The notes under the pieces: model-generated
Told to the model about the DNA's origin: nothing
The model's database searches: none
The model's input: only the letters and a program-made list of their open reading frames with translations
Translations under genes and position numbers: made by a program
Origin: Photobacterium aquae
GTDB taxonomy: Bacteria; Pseudomonadota; Gammaproteobacteria; Enterobacterales; Vibrionaceae
Length of the DNA stretch: 64,000 nt
Direction of reading: 5' to 3'
Assembly (NCBI RefSeq): GCF_001029445.1
Contig: NZ_LDOT01000002.1
Location: 186,001 to 250,000 of the forward strand
Part shown: piece after piece, positions 9,438 to 17,708 of the stretch
How the letters are laid out: each line of letters begins with the position of its first letter
Numbering within the stretch: the first letter of the stretch is position 1

Positions 9438-10286
9438 ATGTTCAAACGCCTGCTCACCCTACTCATTGTCCTGCTCCCCTTGCAACTTGTCGCCGAAGAA
9501 CCACCATACAGCCGAATGGATATGTTCGACAGGCCCCTGATGGAGCGCTATGTCCTCGACGAACTCAAAGCCCTGCGAACAGAACAGCAAGATCTCGAAC
9601 GCAGAATGACAGTCGTAATCACCGACCGAGAACTGTCGGTCGCCGACAAATCAATGAATTATGCCAATGTCACCGTCACCTACTTCTTCTACTTAATTGC
9701 CGGTGCTGCCTCGCTTTTTGCCCTAATTGGCTGGCAGTCATTGCGTGAACTGCGTGACAACACAAAAAAAATGGCAGACCAACAGCTCCAGGAAATTACC
9801 GATCAATACGAAAGTAAATTCCGCCAACTAGAACAAGACCTCAAGCGCAAGACCCGGATCATCGCCCAAAATAACCGCGAAATTGAAACGATTAACGAAA
9901 TCCACAACCTTTGGCTACGTTCGCAGAGCCTGCAAACCCCAGAGCAGCGGATCGAAGTGTACGATGAAATATTAAAAATCCGCCCCGGTGATTTAGAAGC
10001 ACTGACCTACAAAGCCGATGCGGCAATGGAAATCCGCGAGTTCCATTGGTCACTGAGCCTCTGCAACCGAGTCCTTGAACTGGATGTCAATAACGCTCAT
10101 GCCCTCTACCAACGCGCCTGTGCCTATGCCTGTTTAGGCTCTGAAGAGTTAGCCATCAATGATCTTGAACAAGCGATTGCAGGCAGTGCCTCGCTAAGAG
10201 AGCTAGCCGCCGAAGAGAACGACTTCGAATCACTATGGGGTAATGACCGTTTCGAAGCGCTAATCACCCAAAACGAACAACTATAG
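9438..10286 (+). CDS. Membrane-anchored TPR protein
   Basis: A 282-residue protein with an N-terminal signal peptide (MFKRLLTLLIVLLPLQLVAEE). A short extracytoplasmic segment follows, then a transmembrane helix at about residues 78-98 (FFYLIAGAASLFALIGW), a coiled coil at about 100-155, and a cytoplasmic tetratricopeptide region at about 165-255 (LEALTYKADAAMEIREFHWS, AHALYQRACAYACLGSEELA). The start ATG 9438 has AAGGA 8-9 nt upstream. The topology suggests an inner-membrane scaffold. No specific function can be assigned. The rhodanese gene begins 79 bp downstream. Confidence 0.8.
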   Translation: MFKRLLTLLIVLLPLQLVAEEPPYSRMDMFDRPLMERYVLDELKALRTEQQDLERRMTVVITDRELSVADKSMNYANVTVTYFFYLIAGAASLFALIGWQSLRELRDNTKKMADQQLQEITDQYESKFRQLEQDLKRKTRIIAQNNREIETINEIHNLWLRSQSLQTPEQRIEVYDEILKIRPGDLEALTYKADAAMEIREFHWSLSLCNRVLELDVNNAHALYQRACAYACLGSEELAINDLEQAIAGSASLRELAAEENDFESLWGNDRFEALITQNEQL

Positions 10287-10365
10287 GCATTACACATTTA
10301 AATCAAGGAAAAGATATGCAAGTGATATACAATGCCGTGCAATAATCACATAAGCTAGTAATCAA

Positions 10366-11673
10366 ATGAAAACACTACTAAATGCAGCTTTTTGTACTGC
10401 AATCGCCTTTACTCCCAAACTTTCGGCGGCTACCTTTGATCAGTTAGTCGCCGATAAACAACCCGACCGACAGATCATTGACTGCCGCTCGAGCAATTAT
10501 TACAACGGCTGGCCAGAGGCCGGACAGCACAAGGGTGGGCATATCCCAGGAGCGATCAATTTCGATAGCGACTGGCTCAGCACACTCCGACCGCAAGTCG
10601 TACGAAGCGAGCTCGAAAGCCGTGGCATTGATTTCAAGCAACGAACAACCCTTTACTGCAGCACCACCAAAGCTGCAGCCTTAAAATCTCAGCTCAATGC
10701 ACTCGGCAAATATGATGTCGAGGTGATCACCCAGCCGGTTGAACAGTACCCTGACAAACTGGCTGCCCTCGAGAACTACCAACAACTGGTTCCGGCCAGC
10801 TGGTTACATCAGCTTATTGAAGGCCAATCCGTAAGCCACGCCCCCGCCAAAGGGTTCAAAGTCGTGGAAGTCGCATGGGGGCCACCAGCAAAATACCTCG
10901 CCTCACACATACCGACAGCCTTGTATCTCAATACAAACAATATTGAGTCAGAGCCATGGTGGAATCACGTTGATAACGATCAACTCGGCGAATTACTGCG
11001 TGAGCTAGGCATTAGCCACGACACCACCGTGATCCTGTACGGTCGTGACAATACCGCAGCAGCACGAGCAGCCAATATCATGATGTACGCTGGCGTCGAA
11101 GATGTTCGCCTGCTCAATGGTGGGTGGAAATCTTGGATCAATGCTGGCTACCCAACCCAAGCCTTGCTGAACAGCACCGAGCCTGTCGATTTCGGGCGCC
11201 CGATCCCGGCTCATCCGGAATATATTATTGATATACAGGGAGCCAAAGAGATTCTGGCTGATCAGGATAACCAGTCACTGGTCAGCATCCGCAGTTGGGC
11301 CGAATACATCGGCGAAACCAGCGGATATAAATATATCGATCCCAAAGGTCGCATAAGCGGTTCAAAATGGGGACACGCAGGCTCTGATGCCTACAGCCTA
11401 GAAGACTTCCGCAATCCGGACGACACCATGATCAGCGAAGATTTGATCACCAAATTCTGGAAAGATTGGAATATCCATAAAAACCAAAATGTCTCATTTT
11501 ATTGTGGCACCGGCTGGCGAGCCTCTGAAGTCTTCTTTTATGCCCATGTCATGGGCTGGAAGCACATCAGCGTATTTGATGGCGGCTGGTTTGAATGGAG
11601 CGGAGACCCTGCCAACCCAGTAGAACACGGCGAGATCCCTAATGCGCCAATCTCAACGCATCATACTCGCTAA
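10366..11673 (+). CDS. Periplasmic sulfurtransferase with three rhodanese domains
   Basis: A 435-residue exported protein (signal peptide to about residue 21, ending KLSAA). It has three tandem rhodanese folds. Domain 1 (about 22-125) has active-site loop LYCSTTKAAA with Cys98. Domain 2 (about 140-260) has LYGRDNTAAARA where the cysteine would be, so it is probably non-catalytic. Domain 3 (about 280-420) has the canonical loop YCGTGWRAS with Cys380. Rhodaneses move sulfane sulfur from thiosulfate or persulfides to thiol acceptors. The GHIPGAI and SHIPTAL motifs are family-typical. The partner in the periplasm is unknown. Confidence 0.9.
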   Translation: MKTLLNAAFCTAIAFTPKLSAATFDQLVADKQPDRQIIDCRSSNYYNGWPEAGQHKGGHIPGAINFDSDWLSTLRPQVVRSELESRGIDFKQRTTLYCSTTKAAALKSQLNALGKYDVEVITQPVEQYPDKLAALENYQQLVPASWLHQLIEGQSVSHAPAKGFKVVEVAWGPPAKYLASHIPTALYLNTNNIESEPWWNHVDNDQLGELLRELGISHDTTVILYGRDNTAAARAANIMMYAGVEDVRLLNGGWKSWINAGYPTQALLNSTEPVDFGRPIPAHPEYIIDIQGAKEILADQDNQSLVSIRSWAEYIGETSGYKYIDPKGRISGSKWGHAGSDAYSLEDFRNPDDTMISEDLITKFWKDWNIHKNQNVSFYCGTGWRASEVFFYAHVMGWKHISVFDGGWFEWSGDPANPVEHGEIPNAPISTHHTR

Positions 11674-11710
11674 CCCATACTGTACATCCTCTACTTGAGT
11701 GTGAGATATA

Positions 11711-11739
11711 AAAAAGGCTGCGATTAACGCAGCCTTTTT
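11711..11739. terminator. Bidirectional terminator between rhodanese gene and torS
   Basis: Stem GGCTGCG/CGCAGCC (11716-11722 and 11728-11734), flanked by A5 and T5. It serves both convergent genes. Confidence 0.9.
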
Positions 11740-11763
11740 ACCGAATATATAACCTCTTCGTGT

Positions 11764-14712
11764 CTATGCGTCTGAACCACCAAAAGACTGGTTCAGGGCC
11801 TCAATTGACGCACGATAGACAGACTCCAGCTGCTCAACGGAAAGATCGCCAATATCACCCTCTTTGGCTGATTTCTCAAATGCCTGACAAACCTGATGAA
11901 GTCTCGTCAACCCCATTGTACCCGCAGCCCCCTTCAGGGTATGTGCCAAGTTGGCAACATCAGCCAACTGCACTTCCTCAATCGCCGGGAGCAACTTCGC
12001 CATCGTGTCTGCCGACGAGTCGCTGAACAGACCGATCATCTTATTGACCAGTTCCGCACCCAGTACCTGCAAATCACTGCCCAGCACCTTTTCATCCAAA
12101 ATCGGCATATCACTATTCACCACTTTCTGCTCCGCATTATCAATAGCTTGTTCCAAATCGACGTTCTCATCACCACACGCAAGGCATGATAGATTCACCC
12201 TTTCTCGCCCAGCCAGAACCTTGGCTATGGTATCAACCAACTGATGCTCCACCAGCGGTTTCGGCAAGAAACCAGAGAATCCCGCATTGAGGTAAAGCTC
12301 CACCTCTTCATTAAAGACATGGGCCGAAAATGCCACCATCGGGGTCTCATGGGATGTTGAGCTATCCCGTTCTATCTGCTTGAGGTCCCCAAGCAAGGTC
12401 ACCCCATCGGTATCTGGCAAGTTAATATCCAACAAGGCCACATCAAAACGCTGCTCAGCAAACACGACCTTGGCCTGCGCGCCATCCTCTGCCACTATGA
12501 CCCGATGGCCCAGACGACGCAAAAAGCCCTCAGCAACCAAGCTATTAACCGGATTATCTTCGACCAGTAACACACAGGCCGAAGGAATGTCATCTTGAGC
12601 CACGGCTTCGGCGGCGACTTCGCATTCACCAGAGGCCAAGTTCAGACTGAACCAGAAACAGCTCCCTTCACCCGGCGTAGAGTCCAGCCCAATCTCACCG
12701 CCCATTGCTTCCACAATTCGTCGGCTAATCGCCAGGCCAAGCCCGGTTCCGCCCATGGTCTGGCGGCCATCGCTAGACTGCTGGAAAGCATCGAACATAC
12801 TGTCCTGCTCATCGTACGGAATACCGATGCCAGTATCTTCAACCTGAAAATCCAAGCGTCCAGGATGCAACGGGGAAGAGGATACCCAGACACTGACTTG
12901 GCCCTCATTGGTAAACTTGATTGCGTTACCCACTAAATTCACAAGTATCTGGCGAATACGGGTCGCATCACCTACCCAGAACTCCTCCAGTTGCTCGTCA
13001 ATTTCAGTGACCAAGGCAATTCCCTTGGTGGCGGCCCGATTATTCAACAAGCTGTAGACATCCTGGACCAACTCACGCAACGAGAAATTGGAAGGGCGAA
13101 TATCCAAATGCCCAGCTTCAATTTTCGAATAATCCAAAACATCATTGAGGATATCAAGCAGCGTTTCGCCACTACGGTTAATCACCGCAAGGTACTCAGC
13201 CTGCTGCTTGTTCAGACCAGTATCGGCCAGCAGCGAAGCTGTACCCAATACCCCATTCATTGGCGTCCTAATTTCATGACTCATTGTCGCCAGGAAGGCA
13301 GACTTGGCGCGGTTGGCTCGCTCGGCTTCAGTACGCGCCTCTGCGTGCTTTTTCACCTCTTGGTTCAGTTGGCTGTTAGCCTCTTTCAACTGGCTGGTAC
13401 GTTCTGCGACCAAGCGTTCAAGACTGGTCTTATGCTGTTGCAACTCTGAACGGATTTTCGATTCAACCTGTGCCAAGCGGTGACGCTCATAGGCGGTGTC
13501 GCGAGCCACCATGATCGCCCGCCCCATCTGTGCCAGTTCATCGTCGCCATGAGAAATTAGGCGAATTTCCAAATCCCCTCTTGCCAGCGACATCAGCGCC
13601 TGACTGTAGTCGTTAATCCTGCGAATAACCCTCGCGTAGACGAAACGCCACATGATCAGCACCAAAGCGATCATCCCCAATGCAGAAATCGCAATCAGGC
13701 TATTACGGGCTACGGTCAGTGTTTGATCAACCTGCGTCACGGCCTGCTGGGTACCAAGGTTGGCAGCTTGGATAATTTCATCCACTGTCTGATTCAGTTG
13801 CTGGAACATCACCAAGTTCTGTTGTTCCATCCGCTCAACGTCCTGCCGCGCATGGATCAATGCCTCCAACTTATGGAAAAAGTCCCCGCTTTGGTTGAGT
13901 ACCTCGCCCAATTCAACCAATTGCGCCGAACGACTCGGATCCTCAACCGACTTGACCCGTTGCTGGATCACGGTCACCGCATAGGTATAGCGCTTTTTTA
14001 AATTATGAAGTTCATCAATTCGGTTTATCTGGATACTGTCATCCAGCATGTTGATCACTTGCAATGACAGAAAACGAAGCTCGAACAAGCGCTCGCTCAA
14101 ATCCATGTCCACTTCAACCAAGCTATCAAGGGCCTTGAACACCGCACTGGTATTGCCCTTCTCAACCAAGTCATAAATGCGTGACACATTCGCCACCGCA
14201 ATAGTATTGGCGTTGGAAACCTGCGATTGCGACAGTGAGTCAATCTGCATCGTCGCCGATGTCATCTGCTCATTCATTGACTCAACCTTATCGGTCAACT
14301 CTAATTTTCGCCCAACCAAAATACCGAGCATGGCCAAATTATTAATGATGTTTTCAACATCTTTGGTCAACTGCTTAACCAATGCCGGCTTAAAGGAGTA
14401 CCGCTCAAGTGATTTAAGGCTGCTGTGCAGAGCCTGAATATGAATCGTCAGTGACTTACCTTGCCGTTCACGCTCCTGCTCGTCCTTGGACTTTGCCAAA
14501 ACCTGGGCATTGAAAATAATACGGGAGCTAAGATCCGACAGCTGCCGAGCCTCAACCAGGGCAGGTACTGCCGAATTGATCACATTGCGCTCGGTTTTGG
14601 CAACCAACGAAAAACCTGCAACGCCAATCACAACCGCGATAATCATCAAACCGGCCATCATCGAGAAGGCAATCAGCAGCTTTTGGCCAATTCCACTGGG
14701 GGTAAACGTCAT
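11764..14712 (-). CDS. torS: TorS-like hybrid sensor histidine kinase
   Basis: A 982-residue inner-membrane tripartite phosphorelay sensor for trimethylamine N-oxide (TMAO). In order: TM1 (about 12-35), a long all-helical periplasmic sensor (about 36-330), TM2 (about 335-355), HAMP, a coiled coil, HisKA with TMSHEIRTPMNG (His479), an HATPase with N-box NLVGNAIKF, DTGIGI and GGTGLGLAI, a receiver domain (Asp762 in ALLDINLP), and a C-terminal HPt with LAHTLKGAAG (His924). This matches E. coli TorS in order and length. It is divergent from torT 132 bp away, as in E. coli. TorS normally phosphorylates TorR, which is not in this window. Confidence 0.92.
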   Translation of the reverse strand: MTFTPSGIGQKLLIAFSMMAGLMIIAVVIGVAGFSLVAKTERNVINSAVPALVEARQLSDLSSRIIFNAQVLAKSKDEQERERQGKSLTIHIQALHSSLKSLERYSFKPALVKQLTKDVENIINNLAMLGILVGRKLELTDKVESMNEQMTSATMQIDSLSQSQVSNANTIAVANVSRIYDLVEKGNTSAVFKALDSLVEVDMDLSERLFELRFLSLQVINMLDDSIQINRIDELHNLKKRYTYAVTVIQQRVKSVEDPSRSAQLVELGEVLNQSGDFFHKLEALIHARQDVERMEQQNLVMFQQLNQTVDEIIQAANLGTQQAVTQVDQTLTVARNSLIAISALGMIALVLIMWRFVYARVIRRINDYSQALMSLARGDLEIRLISHGDDELAQMGRAIMVARDTAYERHRLAQVESKIRSELQQHKTSLERLVAERTSQLKEANSQLNQEVKKHAEARTEAERANRAKSAFLATMSHEIRTPMNGVLGTASLLADTGLNKQQAEYLAVINRSGETLLDILNDVLDYSKIEAGHLDIRPSNFSLRELVQDVYSLLNNRAATKGIALVTEIDEQLEEFWVGDATRIRQILVNLVGNAIKFTNEGQVSVWVSSSPLHPGRLDFQVEDTGIGIPYDEQDSMFDAFQQSSDGRQTMGGTGLGLAISRRIVEAMGGEIGLDSTPGEGSCFWFSLNLASGECEVAAEAVAQDDIPSACVLLVEDNPVNSLVAEGFLRRLGHRVIVAEDGAQAKVVFAEQRFDVALLDINLPDTDGVTLLGDLKQIERDSSTSHETPMVAFSAHVFNEEVELYLNAGFSGFLPKPLVEHQLVDTIAKVLAGRERVNLSCLACGDENVDLEQAIDNAEQKVVNSDMPILDEKVLGSDLQVLGAELVNKMIGLFSDSSADTMAKLLPAIEEVQLADVANLAHTLKGAAGTMGLTRLHQVCQAFEKSAKEGDIGDLSVEQLESVYRASIEALNQSFGGSDA

Positions 14713-14844
14713 AATTTATCAACCATCGTGCAGGCTTTAGCTATATATAAAGAGAAAACAGCCTGATAGACGCAAAAAATGGTATTATACCCAAACACCA
14801 TATTTTCACCCAGCCTTAAGCAGGCGAATCAGTACAGATTGAAC

Positions 14845-15912
14845 ATGATAAATAAATGGCTCCTCCCTTTGCTGCTTTGCGCCAGCGTCACCCAGCCGGT
14901 ACAGGCCATCGACGTATTAGCAGGCAAACCCGGCCAGAGCATGGAAAAAATAAATTATCAGCCCCTGAGCCATGCAACAAAGCCGTGGAAACTCTGTACT
15001 GTTTATCCCCACCTCAAAGACTCCTACTGGCTCTCCATTGACTATGGAATGGTCGAGCACGCCCGCAAACTAGGGGTTCAGCTCAAAGTCCTTGAGGCAG
15101 GCGGCTACCCCAACCTTGCAAAACAAAAAGCACAACTGACCGATTGCCGAGAATGGGGAGCAGACGCCATTATCCTCGGCACTGTGGATAGCCATGCCTA
15201 TGAAAACCAGCTCACTGAGCTTACCGGTAATATCCCGGTATTCGCGACGATCAATGAACTGGATACATCCACGGCCGACAGCGCCAAGAAGATCATTGCC
15301 CGAGTAGGCATAGACTGGTATTACATGGGTCAGGCCGCTGGCGAGTATCTTGCCAAGCGTCATCCAAGGGGCAGTGGCATCGTCAATATTGCGCTACTGC
15401 CAGGCCCGCTAAAACGCGGTGGGACAAAACCGGTTGTCCAAGGCTTCATGGATGCCATTGCCGATAGTGATATCAATGTCGTCACCAAACTCTGGGCCGA
15501 CAACAGCAAAGAACTGCAACGCAATCTTATCCAGCAACTGTTCACCAGCGGCCACCATATTGATTACATCGTTGGCGGAGCCGTGGCGGCAGAAGTGGCT
15601 ATCAGCGAATTGCGCACCAATGGCAAGAGCAACGACATTAAGCTCGTCTCGACCTATCTCAGTCATGGCGTATACCGTGGATTGCTACGCAACAAAATCC
15701 TGTTTGCCCCTACCGACAAAATGGCTCAGCAGGCAATGTTGTCTGTCGATCAGGCCGTTCGCTACTTGGAACATAAACCGATCGAGTTGGAACTGGCCCC
15801 TATTGTTGAAGGCCTGACCCCGACACACCTGCCCGACAACGTGATTATGGAATCGCTCTCTCCGGCGGAGTTTCGTCCTGTATTCAACGTACCGGCGCCG
15901 CCCCGCCCGTAA
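14845..15912 (+). CDS. torT: TMAO-binding periplasmic protein TorT
   Basis: A 355-residue type-I periplasmic-binding-protein-fold sensor partner that in E. coli binds TMAO and docks on the TorS sensor domain. ATG 14845 starts a signal peptide (MINKWLLPLLLCASVTQPVQA) and is preferred over the open extension to 14779. Family features include WKLCTVYPHLKDSYWLSIDY, the ligand-pocket region WGADAIILGTVDS, and KPVVQGFMDAI. The divergent torS gene supports the call. The E. coli partner torR is not adjacent; mgsA follows instead. Confidence 0.92.
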   Translation: MINKWLLPLLLCASVTQPVQAIDVLAGKPGQSMEKINYQPLSHATKPWKLCTVYPHLKDSYWLSIDYGMVEHARKLGVQLKVLEAGGYPNLAKQKAQLTDCREWGADAIILGTVDSHAYENQLTELTGNIPVFATINELDTSTADSAKKIIARVGIDWYYMGQAAGEYLAKRHPRGSGIVNIALLPGPLKRGGTKPVVQGFMDAIADSDINVVTKLWADNSKELQRNLIQQLFTSGHHIDYIVGGAVAAEVAISELRTNGKSNDIKLVSTYLSHGVYRGLLRNKILFAPTDKMAQQAMLSVDQAVRYLEHKPIELELAPIVEGLTPTHLPDNVIMESLSPAEFRPVFNVPAPPRP

Positions 15913-16055
15913 TACGTACAAACCATGTTGATTGTTTAACCTAAGCAAATGAAATGGGGTGACTTACTTACAAGTTTCACCATTTTCCTTTGTACATCAT
16001 GCTGCGGCTCTGGTTTGATATAGCCAGCTTCGTTCTCACCTTTTTGGAGCATGAC

Positions 16056-16514
16056 ATGCACGCAACAACTCGTACTATGGTTAAGGCCAAACATATCGCC
16101 CTTGTTGCCCACGACAACTGCAAGCAGCAACTGTTACGATGGGTAATGGAACACAAGGAAAAACTGGCAGGCCATATTCTGTATGCCACAGGAACTACCG
16201 GTCATATGATCGCCAAGGCCTCTGGCCTTGAAGTCAATTGCCTACTAAGCGGCCCAATGGGGGGCGACCAACAGCTTGGTGCTCAGATCTCCGAAGGCAA
16301 TATCGACATGATGATCTTCTTCTGGGATCCACTCAATGCCGTTCCGCACGATCCTGATGTCAAGGCCCTACTGCGGATCTCAGCGGTATGGAATATACCG
16401 GTAGCCACCAACCGTGCCAGTGCCAATTTTATGATTTCATCTCCGATGCTCGATGAAGAGGTGGAAATCGAAATCCCCGATTATGACGCCTATATCAAAG
16501 AACGTTTAGGCTGA
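16056..16514 (+). CDS. mgsA: Methylglyoxal synthase
   Basis: A 152-residue cytoplasmic enzyme converting dihydroxyacetone phosphate to methylglyoxal plus phosphate, a bypass that relieves sugar-phosphate stress. ATG 16056 with GGAG upstream gives the standard length; the frame is open 22 codons further back but that part is not family-like. Catalytic Asp71 ([10 protein letters not shown]) and His98 (NAVPHDPDV) fall at the same numbers as in E. coli Mgs[32 protein letters not shown] and [11 protein letters not shown] are family signatures. helD and yccS lie nearby, as in enterobacteria. Confidence 0.97.
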   Translation: MHATTRTMVKAKHIALVAHDNCKQQLLRWVMEHKEKLAGHILYATGTTGHMIAKASGLEVNCLLSGPMGGDQQLGAQISEGNIDMMIFFWDPLNAVPHDPDVKALLRISAVWNIPVATNRASANFMISSPMLDEEVEIEIPDYDAYIKERLG

Positions 16515-16521
16515 CAGAAAG

Positions 16522-16558
16522 AACCTAGCCCCCAAGCCACCGCGCAGGGGGTTAGGTT
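16522..16558 (+). terminator. Strong hairpin after mgsA
   Basis: A 12-bp stem AACCTAGCCCCC (16522-16533) and GGGGGTTAGGTT (16547-16558) with one G-T pair and a 13-nt loop, beginning 7 bp after the mgsA stop. The T tract is poor, so termination is likely but not certain. Confidence 0.65.
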
Positions 16559-16597
16559 GTCCAGAATCCAACAATGCAACATTCCCTTCCCCTTACC

Positions 16598-16626
16598 ACT
16601 TGGGTATAAATCGCAACTTGGGTATA
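16598..16626. repeat. Direct repeat of ACTTGGGTATA, part of a dispersed family
   Basis: ACTTGGGTATA occurs at 16598-16608 and again at 16616-16626, 18 bp apart start to start. The reverse complement (TATACCCAAGTTGC) matches the ends of repeats at 19875-19953 and 38680-38696. It lies just upstream of the oxidoreductase gene. Confidence 0.6.
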
Positions 16627-16666
16627 TAGTTATCTAAAAATAACGATAATTTACTCGGTGGCGATA

Positions 16667-17653
16667 ATGAAAGCATGGAAACTGACACAAGCAGAGGGCA
16701 TAGACAGCCTCTCTCTGAGCAAGGCTGCCAAGCCAACACCAGCAGCAGATGAAATCTGTATCCGCGTCCATGCCGTTGGTCTAAATCCCATCGATTACAA
16801 ACTCGCTCACTGGGGGTATGCCACCTGGCACTATCCGCAGATTATCGGGCTGGATGTCGCAGGCACCGTCTCGTTCGTCGGCAAAGATGTCAAACATTTC
16901 CACCCCGGAGACCGGGTCATGGTCTTTGTCGATCCCCGCTATGCCGGTGGATTTGCCGAATATGCCGTTGCCAAAGCCTACGCCGTCAGCCGCCTCCCGG
17001 ATAATGTCAGCTTCACCGATGCTGCCGCCCTTCCTTGCGCAGGCTATTCGGCCTGGATAGCCCTGTACGACAAACTGAGGGTAACCGCAGGACAAAGCAT
17101 AGCGATCACCGGCGCAGGAGGTGGTGTCGGTGGCTATGCGGTCCAGTTGGCAAAATTAGCCGGGGCGACCGTCTATGCGATTGCCCACCAGCAACACCAT
17201 GAACGGCTTCGGCGCTACGGGGCCGACGCGGTCATCGATCCCGAACGCGATAATCCGGCAATGCGCCTTATCGAACTGACTGAGGACAAATTGGTCGACG
17301 CCGCCATCGACTGTGTGTCGGCCAAATCCGGCAGTATTCTTAGTGCCTTAATCCGCTACAACGGCCATATCGTAATGGTTGCCGACCAGTTCAATCAGGT
17401 TCCCCTGCTTGCTTCAACCAAAGCCATCAGCATCCACGAGGTCGCATTGCACGGCACCTATGCCCACGGACACATCGAGCATATTCAGCACCTCGCCGAT
17501 ATCGGCAACCAACTGGCAACGTTAGTCAGCGAAGGCCGCCTCGACCCGATGGTCGAACAGGTACTCCCTTTTGCGCAGTTAACCGAGGGATTGCGAATTC
17601 TCAAGGCCGGGACCCACAGCGGCAAAATTGTCAGCAGCATAAAAGAAGAATAA
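16667..17653 (+). CDS. Zinc-free MDR-family oxidoreductase (quinone reductase-like)
   Basis: A 328-residue cytoplasmic medium-chain dehydrogenase/reductase. A GTG at 16658 is also open, but ATG 16667 (MKAWKL) is the family-like start. The N-terminal GroES-like domain has VHAVGLNPIDYKL and HPGDRVMVF. The Rossmann domain has ITGAGGGVGGYAVQLAKLAG for NADPH binding. Catalytic and structural zinc cysteines are absent, placing it with quinone oxidoreductase/enoyl-reductase-like MDRs. The substrate is unknown. It converges on helD with a shared terminator. Confidence 0.88.
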   Translation: MKAWKLTQAEGIDSLSLSKAAKPTPAADEICIRVHAVGLNPIDYKLAHWGYATWHYPQIIGLDVAGTVSFVGKDVKHFHPGDRVMVFVDPRYAGGFAEYAVAKAYAVSRLPDNVSFTDAAALPCAGYSAWIALYDKLRVTAGQSIAITGAGGGVGGYAVQLAKLAGATVYAIAHQQHHERLRRYGADAVIDPERDNPAMRLIELTEDKLVDAAIDCVSAKSGSILSALIRYNGHIVMVADQFNQVPLLASTKAISIHEVALHGTYAHGHIEHIQHLADIGNQLATLVSEGRLDPMVEQVLPFAQLTEGLRILKAGTHSGKIVSSIKEE

Positions 17654-17683
17654 AAAAGCCCAGCCAATAAACAGGGCTGGGCT
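17652..17683. terminator. Terminator between MDR gene and helD
   Basis: Stem AGCCCAGCC/GGCTGGGCT (17657-17665 and 17675-17683). An A6 run on the left gives a U tail for minus-strand helD transcripts. Confidence 0.85.
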
Positions 17684-17708
17684 TGGGTGGTAGCGTTACC
17701 AAGGTCGT

